A stretch of 64,000 nucleotides of DNA from Sphingomonadales bacterium Ga0077559 (GTDB lineage Bacteria > Pseudomonadota > Alphaproteobacteria > Sphingomonadales > Sphingomonadaceae), in NCBI GenBank assembly GCA_001464315.1, contig LNFK01000034.1:40428-104427 (forward strand), in the 5' to 3' direction. The position numbers were made by a program, and so were the translations under genes. The notes beneath the pieces were generated by a model. The model worked only from the letters and a program-made list of their open reading frames with translations. It was not told where the DNA came from and searched no databases. Shown in pieces: positions 37,600 to 47,082 of the stretch; position 1 is the stretch's first letter, and each line of letters starts with the position of its first letter.

Positions 37600-39057
37600 T
37601 TAGCTCTCGAAATTGTCGGCCACAAACCGGTCGAGCAACCGCACGCCAAAGCCAGTCGCGCCTTTATCCCAAACCGGTCCGGCCTTGTCGGCCCACACGG
37701 TGCCGGCAATATCAAGATGCGCCCATTTGACGCCGTCCTTGATGAAGCGGCCCAGAAACTGCGCAGCGGTAATCGAGCCTGCACCTTTGCCGCCGATATT
37801 CTTCATGTCGGCAATCGGGCTGTCGATCATCTTGTCATAGGCTTTCGACAGCGGGAAGCGCCACAACGGGTCGCCAGAGGCCTTGCCCGCCGCAGTCAGC
37901 TTGTCGGCGAGCTCATCGCTGTTCGAGAACAAACCGGCATATTCGCTGCCCAGCGAAACGATAATCGCGCCGGTTAGCGTTGCCAGATCGACGATATATT
38001 CGGGATTATAATTTTCCTGCGTCCAGTGCAGCGCGTCGCATAATACCAGCCGCCCTTCGGCATCGGTGTTGAGCACTTCGATAGTCTGCCCCGACATCGA
38101 CGTCACGATATCGCCGGGACGCTGCGCGTTGCCGTCGGGCATATTCTCGACAAGGCCGCACACGCCGATGACATAGGCCTTGGCCTTGCGACCAGCGAGT
38201 GCCTTCATCGTGCCTGCGACCGCGCCTGCGCCGCCCATGTCCCACTTCATGTCTTCCATGCCAGCGGCGGGTTTGATTGAAATGCCGCCGGTGTCAAAGG
38301 TCACGCCCTTGCCGACCAACGCCACGGGGCGTTCCTGCATTCCGCCGGTGCCGTCCCATTTCATGATCAGCATCCGCGATGGCCTCCGCGAACCTTGGCC
38401 AACGCCGAGCAAAGCGCCCATGCCCAGCTTTTCCATCGCAGGAACGTCAAGTACGGTGATTTCAACGCCGAGATCGGCCAGATGCTGGCACCGTTCAACG
38501 AAGCTTTCGGGATAAATGATATTGGCAGGCTCAGTCACCAATTCCTTGGTGAGCGCGACGCCATCGGCAATCGCCTTGTAACTCGTCCACAAATCAGCCG
38601 CTTCGGCTGGCGCGCCAACAACAGTTAGACCATGGACGGTCGGCTTCGATGTCTCGGCCAGCTTTGTGCGATATTTATCCATCCGCCAATTGCGCAATGT
38701 CGCGCCGTAAGCCACTTCTGCGGCTGCCTTTGCCGACAGGTTAGCGCCGTGGATCGCAATATGCTTGGCACCCGACGTCTGCACTTTGGCAACAATATCG
38801 CCACCCGCTTTTTGATAATCACCGGCATCGCCCTCAGCCACGCCGAGCAAAACGATACGCACCAGCTTGCCGCCTTCTTCATTGATCAAAAGGAAGCTTT
38901 GCCCTGCGTCGCCCTTGAAACGCGCCAGTTTTGCGGTGTCGCGCACCATTTGCGCCTTTTCCAGCGGAAACTCAAATGTTTCGAAACTGCTCTTGGTGAC
39001 GATAAAAGCCAGCACATCGGCTGCTTCAGGACGTGCTGTGGCGAAATCGATCTTCAT
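37600..39057 (-). CDS. pepA: Leucyl aminopeptidase
   Basis: M17 dizinc aminopeptidase releasing N-terminal residues. The C-terminal catalytic domain has LVGKGVTFDTGGISIKPA, MKWDMGGAGAV, the signature NTDAEGRLVL, and VDLATLTGAI. The start at 39057 (MKIDFATARPEAADVLAF) gives 485 residues; the 602-residue track ORF runs into the lptD promoter region. In some bacteria PepA also binds DNA; nothing here indicates that. Confidence 0.95.
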   Translation of the reverse strand: MKIDFATARPEAADVLAFIVTKSSFETFEFPLEKAQMVRDTAKLARFKGDAGQSFLLINEEGGKLVRIVLLGVAEGDAGDYQKAGGDIVAKVQTSGAKHIAIHGANLSAKAAAEVAYGATLRNWRMDKYRTKLAETSKPTVHGLTVVGAPAEAADLWTSYKAIADGVALTKELVTEPANIIYPESFVERCQHLADLGVEITVLDVPAMEKLGMGALLGVGQGSRRPSRMLIMKWDGTGGMQERPVALVGKGVTFDTGGISIKPAAGMEDMKWDMGGAGAVAGTMKALAGRKAKAYVIGVCGLVENMPDGNAQRPGDIVTSMSGQTIEVLNTDAEGRLVLCDALHWTQENYNPEYIVDLATLTGAIIVSLGSEYAGLFSNSDELADKLTAAGKASGDPLWRFPLSKAYDKMIDSPIADMKNIGGKGAGSITAAQFLGRFIKDGVKWAHLDIAGTVWADKAGPVWDKGATGFGVRLLDRFVADNFES

Positions 39058-39248
39058 GAAATGGGTCAGCCTTTCCGCTGTCGGTTTATTAACGCAAGGC
39101 GCTCTATAGGCGCATTTAGGCAGGCGGTTAAAGCAAAAGATTGTAGCGGAACCGACGATCCGCCGGCTCGTTAAGCACGCATACAGGGGCTTGCCGCAAG
39201 GTGCTGGACCACAGGCTACAGGGGCGATAAGGGGAGTGCAGTTTTTTG

Positions 39249-41513
39249 ATGGAAATCCCCGCCTTGCATCCCGTTTCTCCCCGTCCTCTGGTGCTCGCGC
39301 TTTGCCTAGGTTGCGCAGTCGTGCCGCAAATGGCGTGGGCGCAAGACTTGACCCGCGACGTGCCGGAAACGGCGGCAGTTCCGGCTGAACCCGAAGTCCA
39401 GGCCGCAACCGGCGATACGATCGGCTTTTCAGCCTCGACGGTCGAATATGATTCGAACACGGAAATCGTCACCGCAAAGGGTGACGTCATCGTCAACCGC
39501 GATGGCTATACTATGCGCGCCGATACGGTCGTGTGGAACCGCACGAGCGGCGAGGTTACCGCCAATGGCAGCGTGCGGGCAGTCGGCCCTGAAGGCGACG
39601 TCGCTTATGCTGACACATTCGTAGTAACCGACAGCCTGAAAGACGGCATTGTCGAAAATCTGCTGGTGGTACTGGCCGACGAAAGCCGGTTGGCAGCAAA
39701 AAGCGGTGTGCGGACGAACGGCATCTACCGCCTCGACTATGCGGCCTATACGGCATGCAAGGTCGAGGATGCAAAAGGGTGCCCGAAAAAGCCGAGCTGG
39801 GTCGTGAAAGCGGTCAAGGTCGTTTACGATCCTGCCCGCAAACGCGTCAAATATGAAGGCGCACGGATCGAGCTTTTCGGCCTGCCGATCATCCCCCTGC
39901 CTTTCCTGTCGCATGTGGTCGATGCCAAGGCCGGCAGCGGCTTTCTGGTGCCAAGCATCGGTTTTTCGCGCAACAACGGGCTTGAGGTCGAACAAAGCTA
40001 TTATTGGCGGATGGCACCAAATCGCGATCTAACCGGATCGATTACCGCCTTTTCCGGGGCAGCGCCGCTTGGCAAAGTCAATTTTCGCACTTTGGAAAAA
40101 AAAGGCGCCCTCGACGTCACAGCGTACGGCACCTATAGCAACCGTATAAACACCAGCGGCACAGTCATTCCCGCCGGCAGCAACGTGTTTCGCGGCTATA
40201 TTGAGGGAGTTGGCCGTTTCCAGCTTGACCCTTTTTGGTCGATTTCGGCATCGGGCCGCTACGCGTCCGACCGTACCTTCCTGCGGCGATATGATATCAG
40301 CCGCGACGACCGGTTGCGTTCGACCTTCGCCGCCGAACGGATTGGCGATGACAGTTATTTTTCGCTCGCCGGATGGGCGGTGCAGACACTTCGGACTGGC
40401 GACCGGCAGGGGTTAGCCCCGATAGCGCTGCCCGAAATCGACTATCGCTTGCGCTTCGACGATCCGCTGCTCGGCGGCAAAATCCAGTTGCAGGCCAATA
40501 GTCTCGCCATAGGGCGTACCGCGGGGCAGGATACTCAGCGCGCCTTTGCCTCGGCGCGGTGGGATTTGCGGACGCTGACCGGACTTGGTCAGGAAGTAAC
40601 GTTCACGCTCCTCGGCCGCGGCGATATCTATCACAGCGATGAAAATGCCAGCACCGTGACCGCCATTTATCGCGGAGAAAGTGGCTGGCAGGGTCGCGGG
40701 ATCTTTGCCGCTGCGGCAGACGTCAAATGGCCGTTCGTCGGCCGTGCGTTTGGCGGAACGCAGATATTCACGCCGCGCGTCCAACTGGTTGCTGCGCCAT
40801 CGGTTTCGAACCTGAAAATTCCCAACGAAGATTCGCGCGCAGTCGATTTGGAAGACACAAATCTTTTCGCGCTCAACCGCTTTCCGGGCTACGACCGGTT
40901 CGAGGATGACTATCGGATCACCTACGGTTTCGACTGGGCGTTACGGCGCAACAACTTTACTGCAGATGTCACCGTCGGCCAAAGCTATCGCCTGTCAGAT
41001 CGGGCTTCGATCTTTCCCGACGGCACCGGCCTGTCCGACAAGGTTTCTGACATTGTCGGGCGAAGCGAATTCCGGTTCAAGGATTTCGTCAAGCTGACCC
41101 ACCGGTTCCGCCTCGACAAGGATAATTTCGCCATCCGCCGCAACGAAATCGACGCCACTGTCGGATCGCGAAGTACCTATCTTCAAATGGGCTATCTGCG
41201 TCTCGACCGCAATATCGGGCCGACCGTTGAGGATTTAAATGATCGCGAAGAAATCCGTCTTGGCGGCCGCGTGCGCGTCGCCAGATTTTGGTCGATCTTT
41301 GGTTCGACCACAATTGACCTGACCGACACTACCGAAGACCCGATTTCCTTGGCCGACGGTTTCGACCCGATCCGCCACCGCTTGGGTGTTGCATATGACG
41401 ACGACTGCCTCTCGCTCAGCCTGACATGGCGGCGCGACTATCAACCCGTGGGCGATTCGCAGCGCGGCAACAGCTTCCTGTTCCGGCTGGCATTTCGCAA
41501 TCTGGGTGTGTAA
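39249..41513 (+). CDS. lptD: LPS-assembly protein LptD
   Basis: Outer-membrane beta-barrel that inserts lipopolysaccharide together with LptE. A signal peptide (LCLGCAVVPQMAWAQ) is followed by the OstA-like N-terminal domain (FSASTVEYDSNTEIVTAKGDVIVN, YTMRADTVVWNRTSGEV) and a long barrel with many aromatic, alternating strands. The last residues FRLAFRNLGV suit a barrel. The ATG at 39249 is preferred over the overlapping TTG. It heads the conserved lptD-surA-pdxA-rsmA cluster. Confidence 0.94.
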   Translation: MEIPALHPVSPRPLVLALCLGCAVVPQMAWAQDLTRDVPETAAVPAEPEVQAATGDTIGFSASTVEYDSNTEIVTAKGDVIVNRDGYTMRADTVVWNRTSGEVTANGSVRAVGPEGDVAYADTFVVTDSLKDGIVENLLVVLADESRLAAKSGVRTNGIYRLDYAAYTACKVEDAKGCPKKPSWVVKAVKVVYDPARKRVKYEGARIELFGLPIIPLPFLSHVVDAKAGSGFLVPSIGFSRNNGLEVEQSYYWRMAPNRDLTGSITAFSGAAPLGKVNFRTLEKKGALDVTAYGTYSNRINTSGTVIPAGSNVFRGYIEGVGRFQLDPFWSISASGRYASDRTFLRRYDISRDDRLRSTFAAERIGDDSYFSLAGWAVQTLRTGDRQGLAPIALPEIDYRLRFDDPLLGGKIQLQANSLAIGRTAGQDTQRAFASARWDLRTLTGLGQEVTFTLLGRGDIYHSDENASTVTAIYRGESGWQGRGIFAAAADVKWPFVGRAFGGTQIFTPRVQLVAAPSVSNLKIPNEDSRAVDLEDTNLFALNRFPGYDRFEDDYRITYGFDWALRRNNFTADVTVGQSYRLSDRASIFPDGTGLSDKVSDIVGRSEFRFKDFVKLTHRFRLDKDNFAIRRNEIDATVGSRSTYLQMGYLRLDRNIGPTVEDLNDREEIRLGGRVRVARFWSIFGSTTIDLTDTTEDPISLADGFDPIRHRLGVAYDDDCLSLSLTWRRDYQPVGDSQRGNSFLFRLAFRNLGV

Positions 41514-41618
41514 GGCATCTCCCATCATTCCGGGGGAAGGACGTGTCTGCTCATCTGCTGTTCAGCAGTGCCGGACTAATTCCCACCTTCAAATTGACCT
41601 TGTACTGGACCAATATCG

Positions 41619-42959
41619 ATGAAGCTTTCCAAGCGCCTTTCCATTGTTGCACTGTTGGCAACTGCTACCGCGCTGACGCCTTTAGTCGCCCAAACTGTGG
41701 CAGACGAGGGCACGCAAGAGGCACGACTTGACATTCCCGATGGGCAGCAACTTTTCGGCAAAAACGATCCAAATCTGCGCCGTGCAACCGCGCAAGTGAA
41801 TGGTGAAATCATCACGGGCACCGACATCGACCACCGGCTTGCGTTGATTGTTGCCGCGAACAACAACAAGTTGCCGCCAGAAGAAGAAGCGCGTTTTCGC
41901 GCGCAGATACTGACCAATTTGATCGACGAAACATTGCAAATCCAAGAAGCGGCGGCCAATGAAATTGAAGTGACCGATGCCGAGGTCAACCAATATTTCG
42001 ATCGCGTCGCGCAACAGAATTTCGGTCGGCCTGCCGCTGAGGTTGACAAATATCTGATTTCGGTTGGATCGTCAGTTTCCACATTAAAGCGCCAGATCAA
42101 GGGCGAACTGTCTTGGAGCCGATTGCTCTCGCGCAATGTGCGGCCTTCCGCCAATGTCAGCGATGACGAAGTCAATGCGATTATCGAGCGGATCAAGGCA
42201 ACCAAGGGCACCACCGAATACCGCTTGGGTGAAATCTATTTGTCGGCGACACCTGAAACGCAGACTGCGGTTGCTGAAAACGCCAAAAAGATAATGGACC
42301 AGCTGCGCCAAGGCGCGAATTTTGTCGCTTATGCACGGCAGTTTTCCGAAGCATCGACCGCGTCGGTTGGCGGCGACCTCGGTTGGTTGACTGCTGCGCA
42401 ATTGCCCGCTTCGCTAGCCGGTGCAGCCGAAGCGATGAACTCCAACGAAGTCGTTGCAGTCCCGTCACCTGGCGGCGTGTCGATCCTTTTGTTGATCGAC
42501 AAGCGTCAGGTGGCAATGTCAGACCCGCGCGATTCAGTATTGAGCCTGAAGCAGATCGCCATCACTTTCCCGGCGGGCACAAGCGAAGCGCAAGTCACAC
42601 CGATGGTGCAACGTTTTGCCGAAGCCACCCGCAAGATCAACGGCTGCGGTGCGGCGGATGAAATGGCGCGGACGCTTGGCGCCGATGTGGTCAACCGCGA
42701 CGGCATAAAAGTGCGCGATTTGCCGGCACCACTCCAACAGGTCATGCTTGAACTACAGGTTGGCCAGTCGACCCCGCCGTATGGCTCGCTCGAAGACGGC
42801 GTTCGCGTGTTCGTGCTGTGTGGACGCGATGCACCACAAGAGGCATCCTCTGAATCCTTCGATGAAATCATGTCGCGACTGGAAGAGGAACGCGTCAACA
42901 AGCGCGCGCGCATCTACTTGCGCGATTTGCGCCGCGACGCGGTTATCGAATATAACTAA
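41619..42959 (+). CDS. surA: Periplasmic chaperone/peptidyl-prolyl isomerase SurA
   Basis: Folding factor for outer-membrane proteins. A signal peptide (SIVALLATATALTPLVAQ) is followed by a SurA N-terminal chaperone region (AQVNGEIITGTDIDHRLALI) and parvulin-type PPIase domains: EYRLGEIYLSATPETQ, ARQFSEASTASVGGDLGWLT, then a second, degenerate domain near residues 300-420. The length of 446 is typical. It follows lptD by 105 bases and overlaps pdxA by one base. Confidence 0.92.
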   Translation: MKLSKRLSIVALLATATALTPLVAQTVADEGTQEARLDIPDGQQLFGKNDPNLRRATAQVNGEIITGTDIDHRLALIVAANNNKLPPEEEARFRAQILTNLIDETLQIQEAAANEIEVTDAEVNQYFDRVAQQNFGRPAAEVDKYLISVGSSVSTLKRQIKGELSWSRLLSRNVRPSANVSDDEVNAIIERIKATKGTTEYRLGEIYLSATPETQTAVAENAKKIMDQLRQGANFVAYARQFSEASTASVGGDLGWLTAAQLPASLAGAAEAMNSNEVVAVPSPGGVSILLLIDKRQVAMSDPRDSVLSLKQIAITFPAGTSEAQVTPMVQRFAEATRKINGCGAADEMARTLGADVVNRDGIKVRDLPAPLQQVMLELQVGQSTPPYGSLEDGVRVFVLCGRDAPQEASSESFDEIMSRLEEERVNKRARIYLRDLRRDAVIEYN

Positions 42960-43972
42960 TGGGTAAAGCCCGACTGGACCTGCCGCTGGCAATATCCGTC
43001 GGCGACCCTGCGGGGATTGGGCCTGAGATTATCGGTAAAGCATGGGAAGTCCGGTCGAAAGCCGGGCTTCCGCCTTTTTTTGCAATTGGTGATATTGGCA
43101 GCTTTGCGCCGCATTGGAACGGCCCAGTCGTGCGCATCGAAGACCCGGCCGACGCTGCGAAACATTTTGGATCGGCCCTACCGGTCATCCAACTTCATAA
43201 CTGCATTTCGGTTATTCCCGGCATGCCAGATATGGATGGCGCGCATTGTGCGTATCAGGCGCTTGAAATGGCGATTGGATTTGCCCGCGCAGGCAGCGCC
43301 GCAGCTCTGGTCACTGGGCCAGTTTCCAAAGCGCAGCTTTACGCTGTCGGTTTCACACATCCGGGCCAGACGGAGTTTATCGCCGAGCGATGCGGCGTTG
43401 CCAAGAACAACGCCGTTATGATGCTGGCCGGGCCTGATCTGCGCGTCGTGCCAATGACCACGCATATCCCGCTGGCGTCGGTGGCGGACAAGCTTGACGG
43501 CAGGCTCATCCGGCAGCGCTTGCGCGCGACAGCAAAGGGTCTGCAGCGGAATTTCGGAATAAAACATCCGCGGCTGGCAGTCGCCGGTTTCAATCCGCAT
43601 GCCGGAGAATCGGGCAATATGGGCCGGGAGGAAATCGACATTTTCATTCCCGCCATCGAGCAAATCCGAGGGGAAGGGTTCGACGTCGTGGGGCCACTTC
43701 CTGCCGACACGATGTTCCATGCCGAAGCGCGCTCGCATTATGATGCGGCATTATGCGCCTATCATGATCAAGCGCTGATTCCACTGAAGACGCTGTATTT
43801 CCATGATGCCGTGAACATAACCTTGGGACTGCCCGTAGTCAGGACATCTCCCGATCATGGCACGGCTTTCGGCATAGCGGGGCAAAACAAGGCGCTGCCC
43901 AATTCAATGATCGCAGCCATCAAAATGGCGGAAATGGCCGCGCTCAACCGCATCGCTGCCGACGCAGCCTGA
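42959..43972 (+). CDS. pdxA: 4-hydroxythreonine-4-phosphate dehydrogenase
   Basis: NAD-dependent oxidation and decarboxylation step of vitamin B6 synthesis. The opening LPLAISVGDPAGIGPEIIGKAW is diagnostic. Zinc ligands are in THIPLASV, AGFNPHAGESGNMGREE and CAYHDQALIPLKTL. Length 337. It lies between surA and rsmA with single-base start/stop overlaps on both sides. Confidence 0.96.
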   Translation: MGKARLDLPLAISVGDPAGIGPEIIGKAWEVRSKAGLPPFFAIGDIGSFAPHWNGPVVRIEDPADAAKHFGSALPVIQLHNCISVIPGMPDMDGAHCAYQALEMAIGFARAGSAAALVTGPVSKAQLYAVGFTHPGQTEFIAERCGVAKNNAVMMLAGPDLRVVPMTTHIPLASVADKLDGRLIRQRLRATAKGLQRNFGIKHPRLAVAGFNPHAGESGNMGREEIDIFIPAIEQIRGEGFDVVGPLPADTMFHAEARSHYDAALCAYHDQALIPLKTLYFHDAVNITLGLPVVRTSPDHGTAFGIAGQNKALPNSMIAAIKMAEMAALNRIAADAA

Positions 43973-44793
43973 TGACCGTCAAACTGCCACCCTTGCGCGA
44001 GGTTATCGCCCGTCACGGCCTGTCGGCAAGCAAGGCACTGGGCCAGAATTTCCTTTTTGACGAGCAGCTGCTCGACAGGATCGCAGCGATTCCGGGTCCG
44101 TTGACCGGCGAGCATGTTTACGAAGTAGGCCCCGGCCCCGGCGGGTTGACCCGCGCTTTGCTGCGCGCCGGAGCCAGTGTCCTCGCGGTCGAACGCGACC
44201 GGCGGTGCTTGCCTGCGCTTGCCGAATTGTCCGAGGCATTTCCCGGACAGTTGCGCGTCATTGAAGGCGATGCGCTAAAGATTGATCCCTTCGCCGAAAT
44301 CGGCGCGCCGTTTCACATTGCGTCGAACCTACCCTATAATGTCGGAACTGCGCTGGCTGTTGGTTGGCTCGGCGGAGATATCTGGCCGCCGCAGTGGAAG
44401 TCGTTGACATTGATGTTCCAGCGCGAGGTTGCCGACCGGATTGTTGCAGCCCCTGCGTCCGACGCTTTTGGCCGGCTGGCGATATTGGCGCAATGGCGAT
44501 CAAAGGCGGCCATTGCGATGCCCGTTCACCGGTCCGCATTCACCCCGCCGCCAAAGGTTATGTCCGCCGTTGTTCACATCACGCCGTCCGCCGCACCCGA
44601 GGGCGTGAAAATGTCGGTGCTTGAAAAACTGACCGCCGCCGCATTCGGAAAGCGGCGCAAAATGTTGCGGCAAAGCCTGAAGGGCGTTGCTGGCGCGCTT
44701 GAGGCGTTAGAGATCACCGGCATCGCGGCAGACCGGCGACCCGAGACCGTCGACATCAACGAATGGTGCGCACTGGCGAGGTGCCTGAGCTAG
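43972..44793 (+). CDS. rsmA: 16S rRNA dimethyladenosine transferase
   Basis: KsgA: dimethylates two adjacent adenosines in helix 45 of 16S rRNA. SAM motif I is VYEVGPGPGGLTRALL, the ERD binding site is AVERDRRCLPAL, and the catalytic NLPYNVGTALAV segment is intact. A C-terminal helical domain includes FGKRRKMLRQSLKG. Length 273. Confidence 0.96.
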   Translation: MTVKLPPLREVIARHGLSASKALGQNFLFDEQLLDRIAAIPGPLTGEHVYEVGPGPGGLTRALLRAGASVLAVERDRRCLPALAELSEAFPGQLRVIEGDALKIDPFAEIGAPFHIASNLPYNVGTALAVGWLGGDIWPPQWKSLTLMFQREVADRIVAAPASDAFGRLAILAQWRSKAAIAMPVHRSAFTPPPKVMSAVVHITPSAAPEGVKMSVLEKLTAAAFGKRRKMLRQSLKGVAGALEALEITGIAADRRPETVDINEWCALARCLS

Positions 44794-44842
44794 GTCATCG
44801 CTAGGGGTGGCACTTTCAAATTGGCAAAGCTATGAGCTTTGG

Positions 44843-46051
44843 ATGCATAGCCTGCCAGCCCATGAACGAGTGATATTGGACCGCATCGAGCATATTATCA
44901 TGCTCGAACAAGTGCAGTCGTGGGCCGCGGTCAACAGCGGTTCGAATAATCTGCAGGGTCTTGCAGCCACCGCTCAATTGCTCGCTAATGCCTTTTCAGC
45001 CTTGCCGGGCAACTTGGCATTGATTGACCCCGAGCCCGTTGAAAAAGTAATGGCCGACGGCTCCGTAGAAATAGTAAAGCACGGACAGCATTTACTGGTG
45101 ACCGTTCGTCCCGAGGCGCAGACGCAACTGCTATTTACGGGCCATATGGACACCGTATTTCCCGCCGATCACAGCTTCCAGAATCAACGCTGGCTCGAGG
45201 ACGGCATACTCAACGGCCCCGGTGTCGCAGACATGAAGGGCGGCATCGCAGTCATGCTCGCTGCGCTGCAGGCCGCAGAAACATCGCCCGATTTTACGCA
45301 TGTCGGATATCAGGTTCTGATCAACAGCGATGAGGAAGTTGGATCGCCGTCATCGGCAGCGCTGATTGCACAAATCGCGCAGCATAAGCTGGCGGCGTTG
45401 ACCTACGAACCCGCGCTTCCCGATGGCACATTGGCTGGCGAACGCGGCGGTAGCGGTAATTTCTCGATCATTTTTACCGGCAAAAGCGCACACGCCGGTC
45501 GCAATCCGCAAGACGGACGCAATGCGTTGCTGGCCGCCGCCGATCTGGCGCTCCGCCTCAAAGCGCTGACCAGAGAAGGCCTGTCGGTCAACCCTGCCAA
45601 AATCGAAGGTGGCAGCCCTAATAATGTTGTGCCCGACCACGCCATATTGCGCGTCAACTTCCGGCCGCGTACGCCGCAAATTGTCACCGAAACTGATGCG
45701 CTTTTCCGGCACTTGGTGGCCGACATTGAACGCGACCATGAGGTTCACGCGCACGTCCACGGCAGCTTTGGCCGCCCGCCCAAGGCGATTGATGCGGGCG
45801 CAGCAAAACTGTTCGACCTCGTCAAACAATGCGGCGCAGAACTTGGCCTGTCTATCGCGTGGAAATCGAGCGGCGGGGTATGCGATGGAAATAACATCGC
45901 GGCCTGCGGCGTGCCAGTGGTTGACACGATGGGCGTTCGCGGCGGCAATATCCACAGTTCGGAAGAGTTTCTGATTACCGAAAGTCTCGTCGAGCGCGCC
46001 CAGTTATCGGCGCTGACCATCATGCGGATTGCCGCCAAAGGAACTTTATGA
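44843..46051 (+). CDS. M20 family metallohydrolase linked to astAB
   Basis: Zinc amide hydrolase of the M20/ArgE/CPG2 family. Metal ligands and the catalytic acid are seen in FTGHMDTVFPAD, NGPGVADMKGGIAVML and INSDEEVGSPSS, and dimerisation-domain residues in GKSAHAGRNPQDGRNAL. The ATG at 44843 (MHSLPAHERVILDRIE) fits where homology should begin; the GTG at 44807 in the track is an alternative. Its stop overlaps astA (ATGA), so it is likely to act in arginine catabolism, perhaps removing the succinyl group. The substrate is not shown by the sequence. Confidence 0.85.
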   Translation: MHSLPAHERVILDRIEHIIMLEQVQSWAAVNSGSNNLQGLAATAQLLANAFSALPGNLALIDPEPVEKVMADGSVEIVKHGQHLLVTVRPEAQTQLLFTGHMDTVFPADHSFQNQRWLEDGILNGPGVADMKGGIAVMLAALQAAETSPDFTHVGYQVLINSDEEVGSPSSAALIAQIAQHKLAALTYEPALPDGTLAGERGGSGNFSIIFTGKSAHAGRNPQDGRNALLAAADLALRLKALTREGLSVNPAKIEGGSPNNVVPDHAILRVNFRPRTPQIVTETDALFRHLVADIERDHEVHAHVHGSFGRPPKAIDAGAAKLFDLVKQCGAELGLSIAWKSSGGVCDGNNIAACGVPVVDTMGVRGGNIHSSEEFLITESLVERAQLSALTIMRIAAKGTL

Positions 46052-47079
46052 CGTTTATCATTCGCCCCGCAAGCATGGACGATGTGCAGCCGATTTATGA
46101 GATGGCCAAAAGGACAGGCGGCGGATTTACGAACCTACCGCCCGACCGCAAGGCGCTGACCGCGAAGTTGGAAAAATCAGCCGCCGGATTTGCCCGCGCG
46201 GAAGATACCGTCAATGACGACCTGTACGTTTTCGTGCTGCAAAACACCCAAACCGGCGAGGTGCGCGGCACATGCCAAATTTTCGGGCATGTTGGCCAAA
46301 AATGGCCATTTTACAGCTACCGGATCGGCGCGCTGACCCAGCATAGCGTCGAGTTGGACCGCACCTTTCGCGCCGACATATTGAATCTATCGACCGACCT
46401 AGAAGGCACGTCCGAAGTTGGCGGGCTGTTCCTGCACCCCGGCGAACGCGCTGGCGGACTTGGCCTACTGATTGCGCGCAGCCGCTATATTTTTATCCGC
46501 AACCACCGCGCACGCTTTGCTGACCGGACCTTGGCTGAACTTCGCGGCGTGATCGACGAGGCGGGCGGTTCGCCATTTTGGGACGGTGTGGCGGGTCGGT
46601 TCTTCGGTATGAGCTTTCAGGAAGCCGACGAATTCAACGCCAAATTCGGTAACCAGTTCATTGCCGACCTGATGCCCAAACATCCCGTCTACATCGCCAT
46701 GCTCAGCGAAGCCGCGCGCCATGTCATCGGCTTACCTCACCCTTCGGGTCGCGCCGCAATGCGGATGCTTGAGGAAGAAGGTTTTTCGTGGGAAAATTAT
46801 GTCGATATTTTCGACGGCGGCCCGACGATGACTGCGCGCACTGACCAGATCAGAAGCATTCGTGAAGCCAAGGAATCGGCTATTGTCGAGATATCTGACG
46901 CGCTGGGTGACCACAAAAAGGGCGAAAAAATGCTTGTTTCCTCAGGCAGGATGGCAAGTTTTAAAACCGCCTACGGCTGGGTCGAACTACGGGAAGGCGG
47001 GATTGCGATTGATCCGGTGAGCGCCAAAGCACTGAGGGTCGATGTCGGAAGCAGTATCACTCACGTGGCGCGGTGGTGA
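46048..47079 (+). CDS. astA: Arginine N-succinyltransferase
   Basis: First step of the ammonia-producing AST pathway: arginine plus succinyl-CoA. The opening FIIRPASMDDVQPIYEMAKRTGGGFTNLP, then FYSYRIGALTQHS and GLFLHPGERAGGLGLLIARSRY, are strongly conserved. Length 343. It is coupled to the upstream M20 hydrolase and followed three bases later by astB. Confidence 0.95.
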   Translation: MTFIIRPASMDDVQPIYEMAKRTGGGFTNLPPDRKALTAKLEKSAAGFARAEDTVNDDLYVFVLQNTQTGEVRGTCQIFGHVGQKWPFYSYRIGALTQHSVELDRTFRADILNLSTDLEGTSEVGGLFLHPGERAGGLGLLIARSRYIFIRNHRARFADRTLAELRGVIDEAGGSPFWDGVAGRFFGMSFQEADEFNAKFGNQFIADLMPKHPVYIAMLSEAARHVIGLPHPSGRAAMRMLEEEGFSWENYVDIFDGGPTMTARTDQIRSIREAKESAIVEISDALGDHKKGEKMLVSSGRMASFKTAYGWVELREGGIAIDPVSAKALRVDVGSSITHVARW

Positions 47080-47082
47080 CGA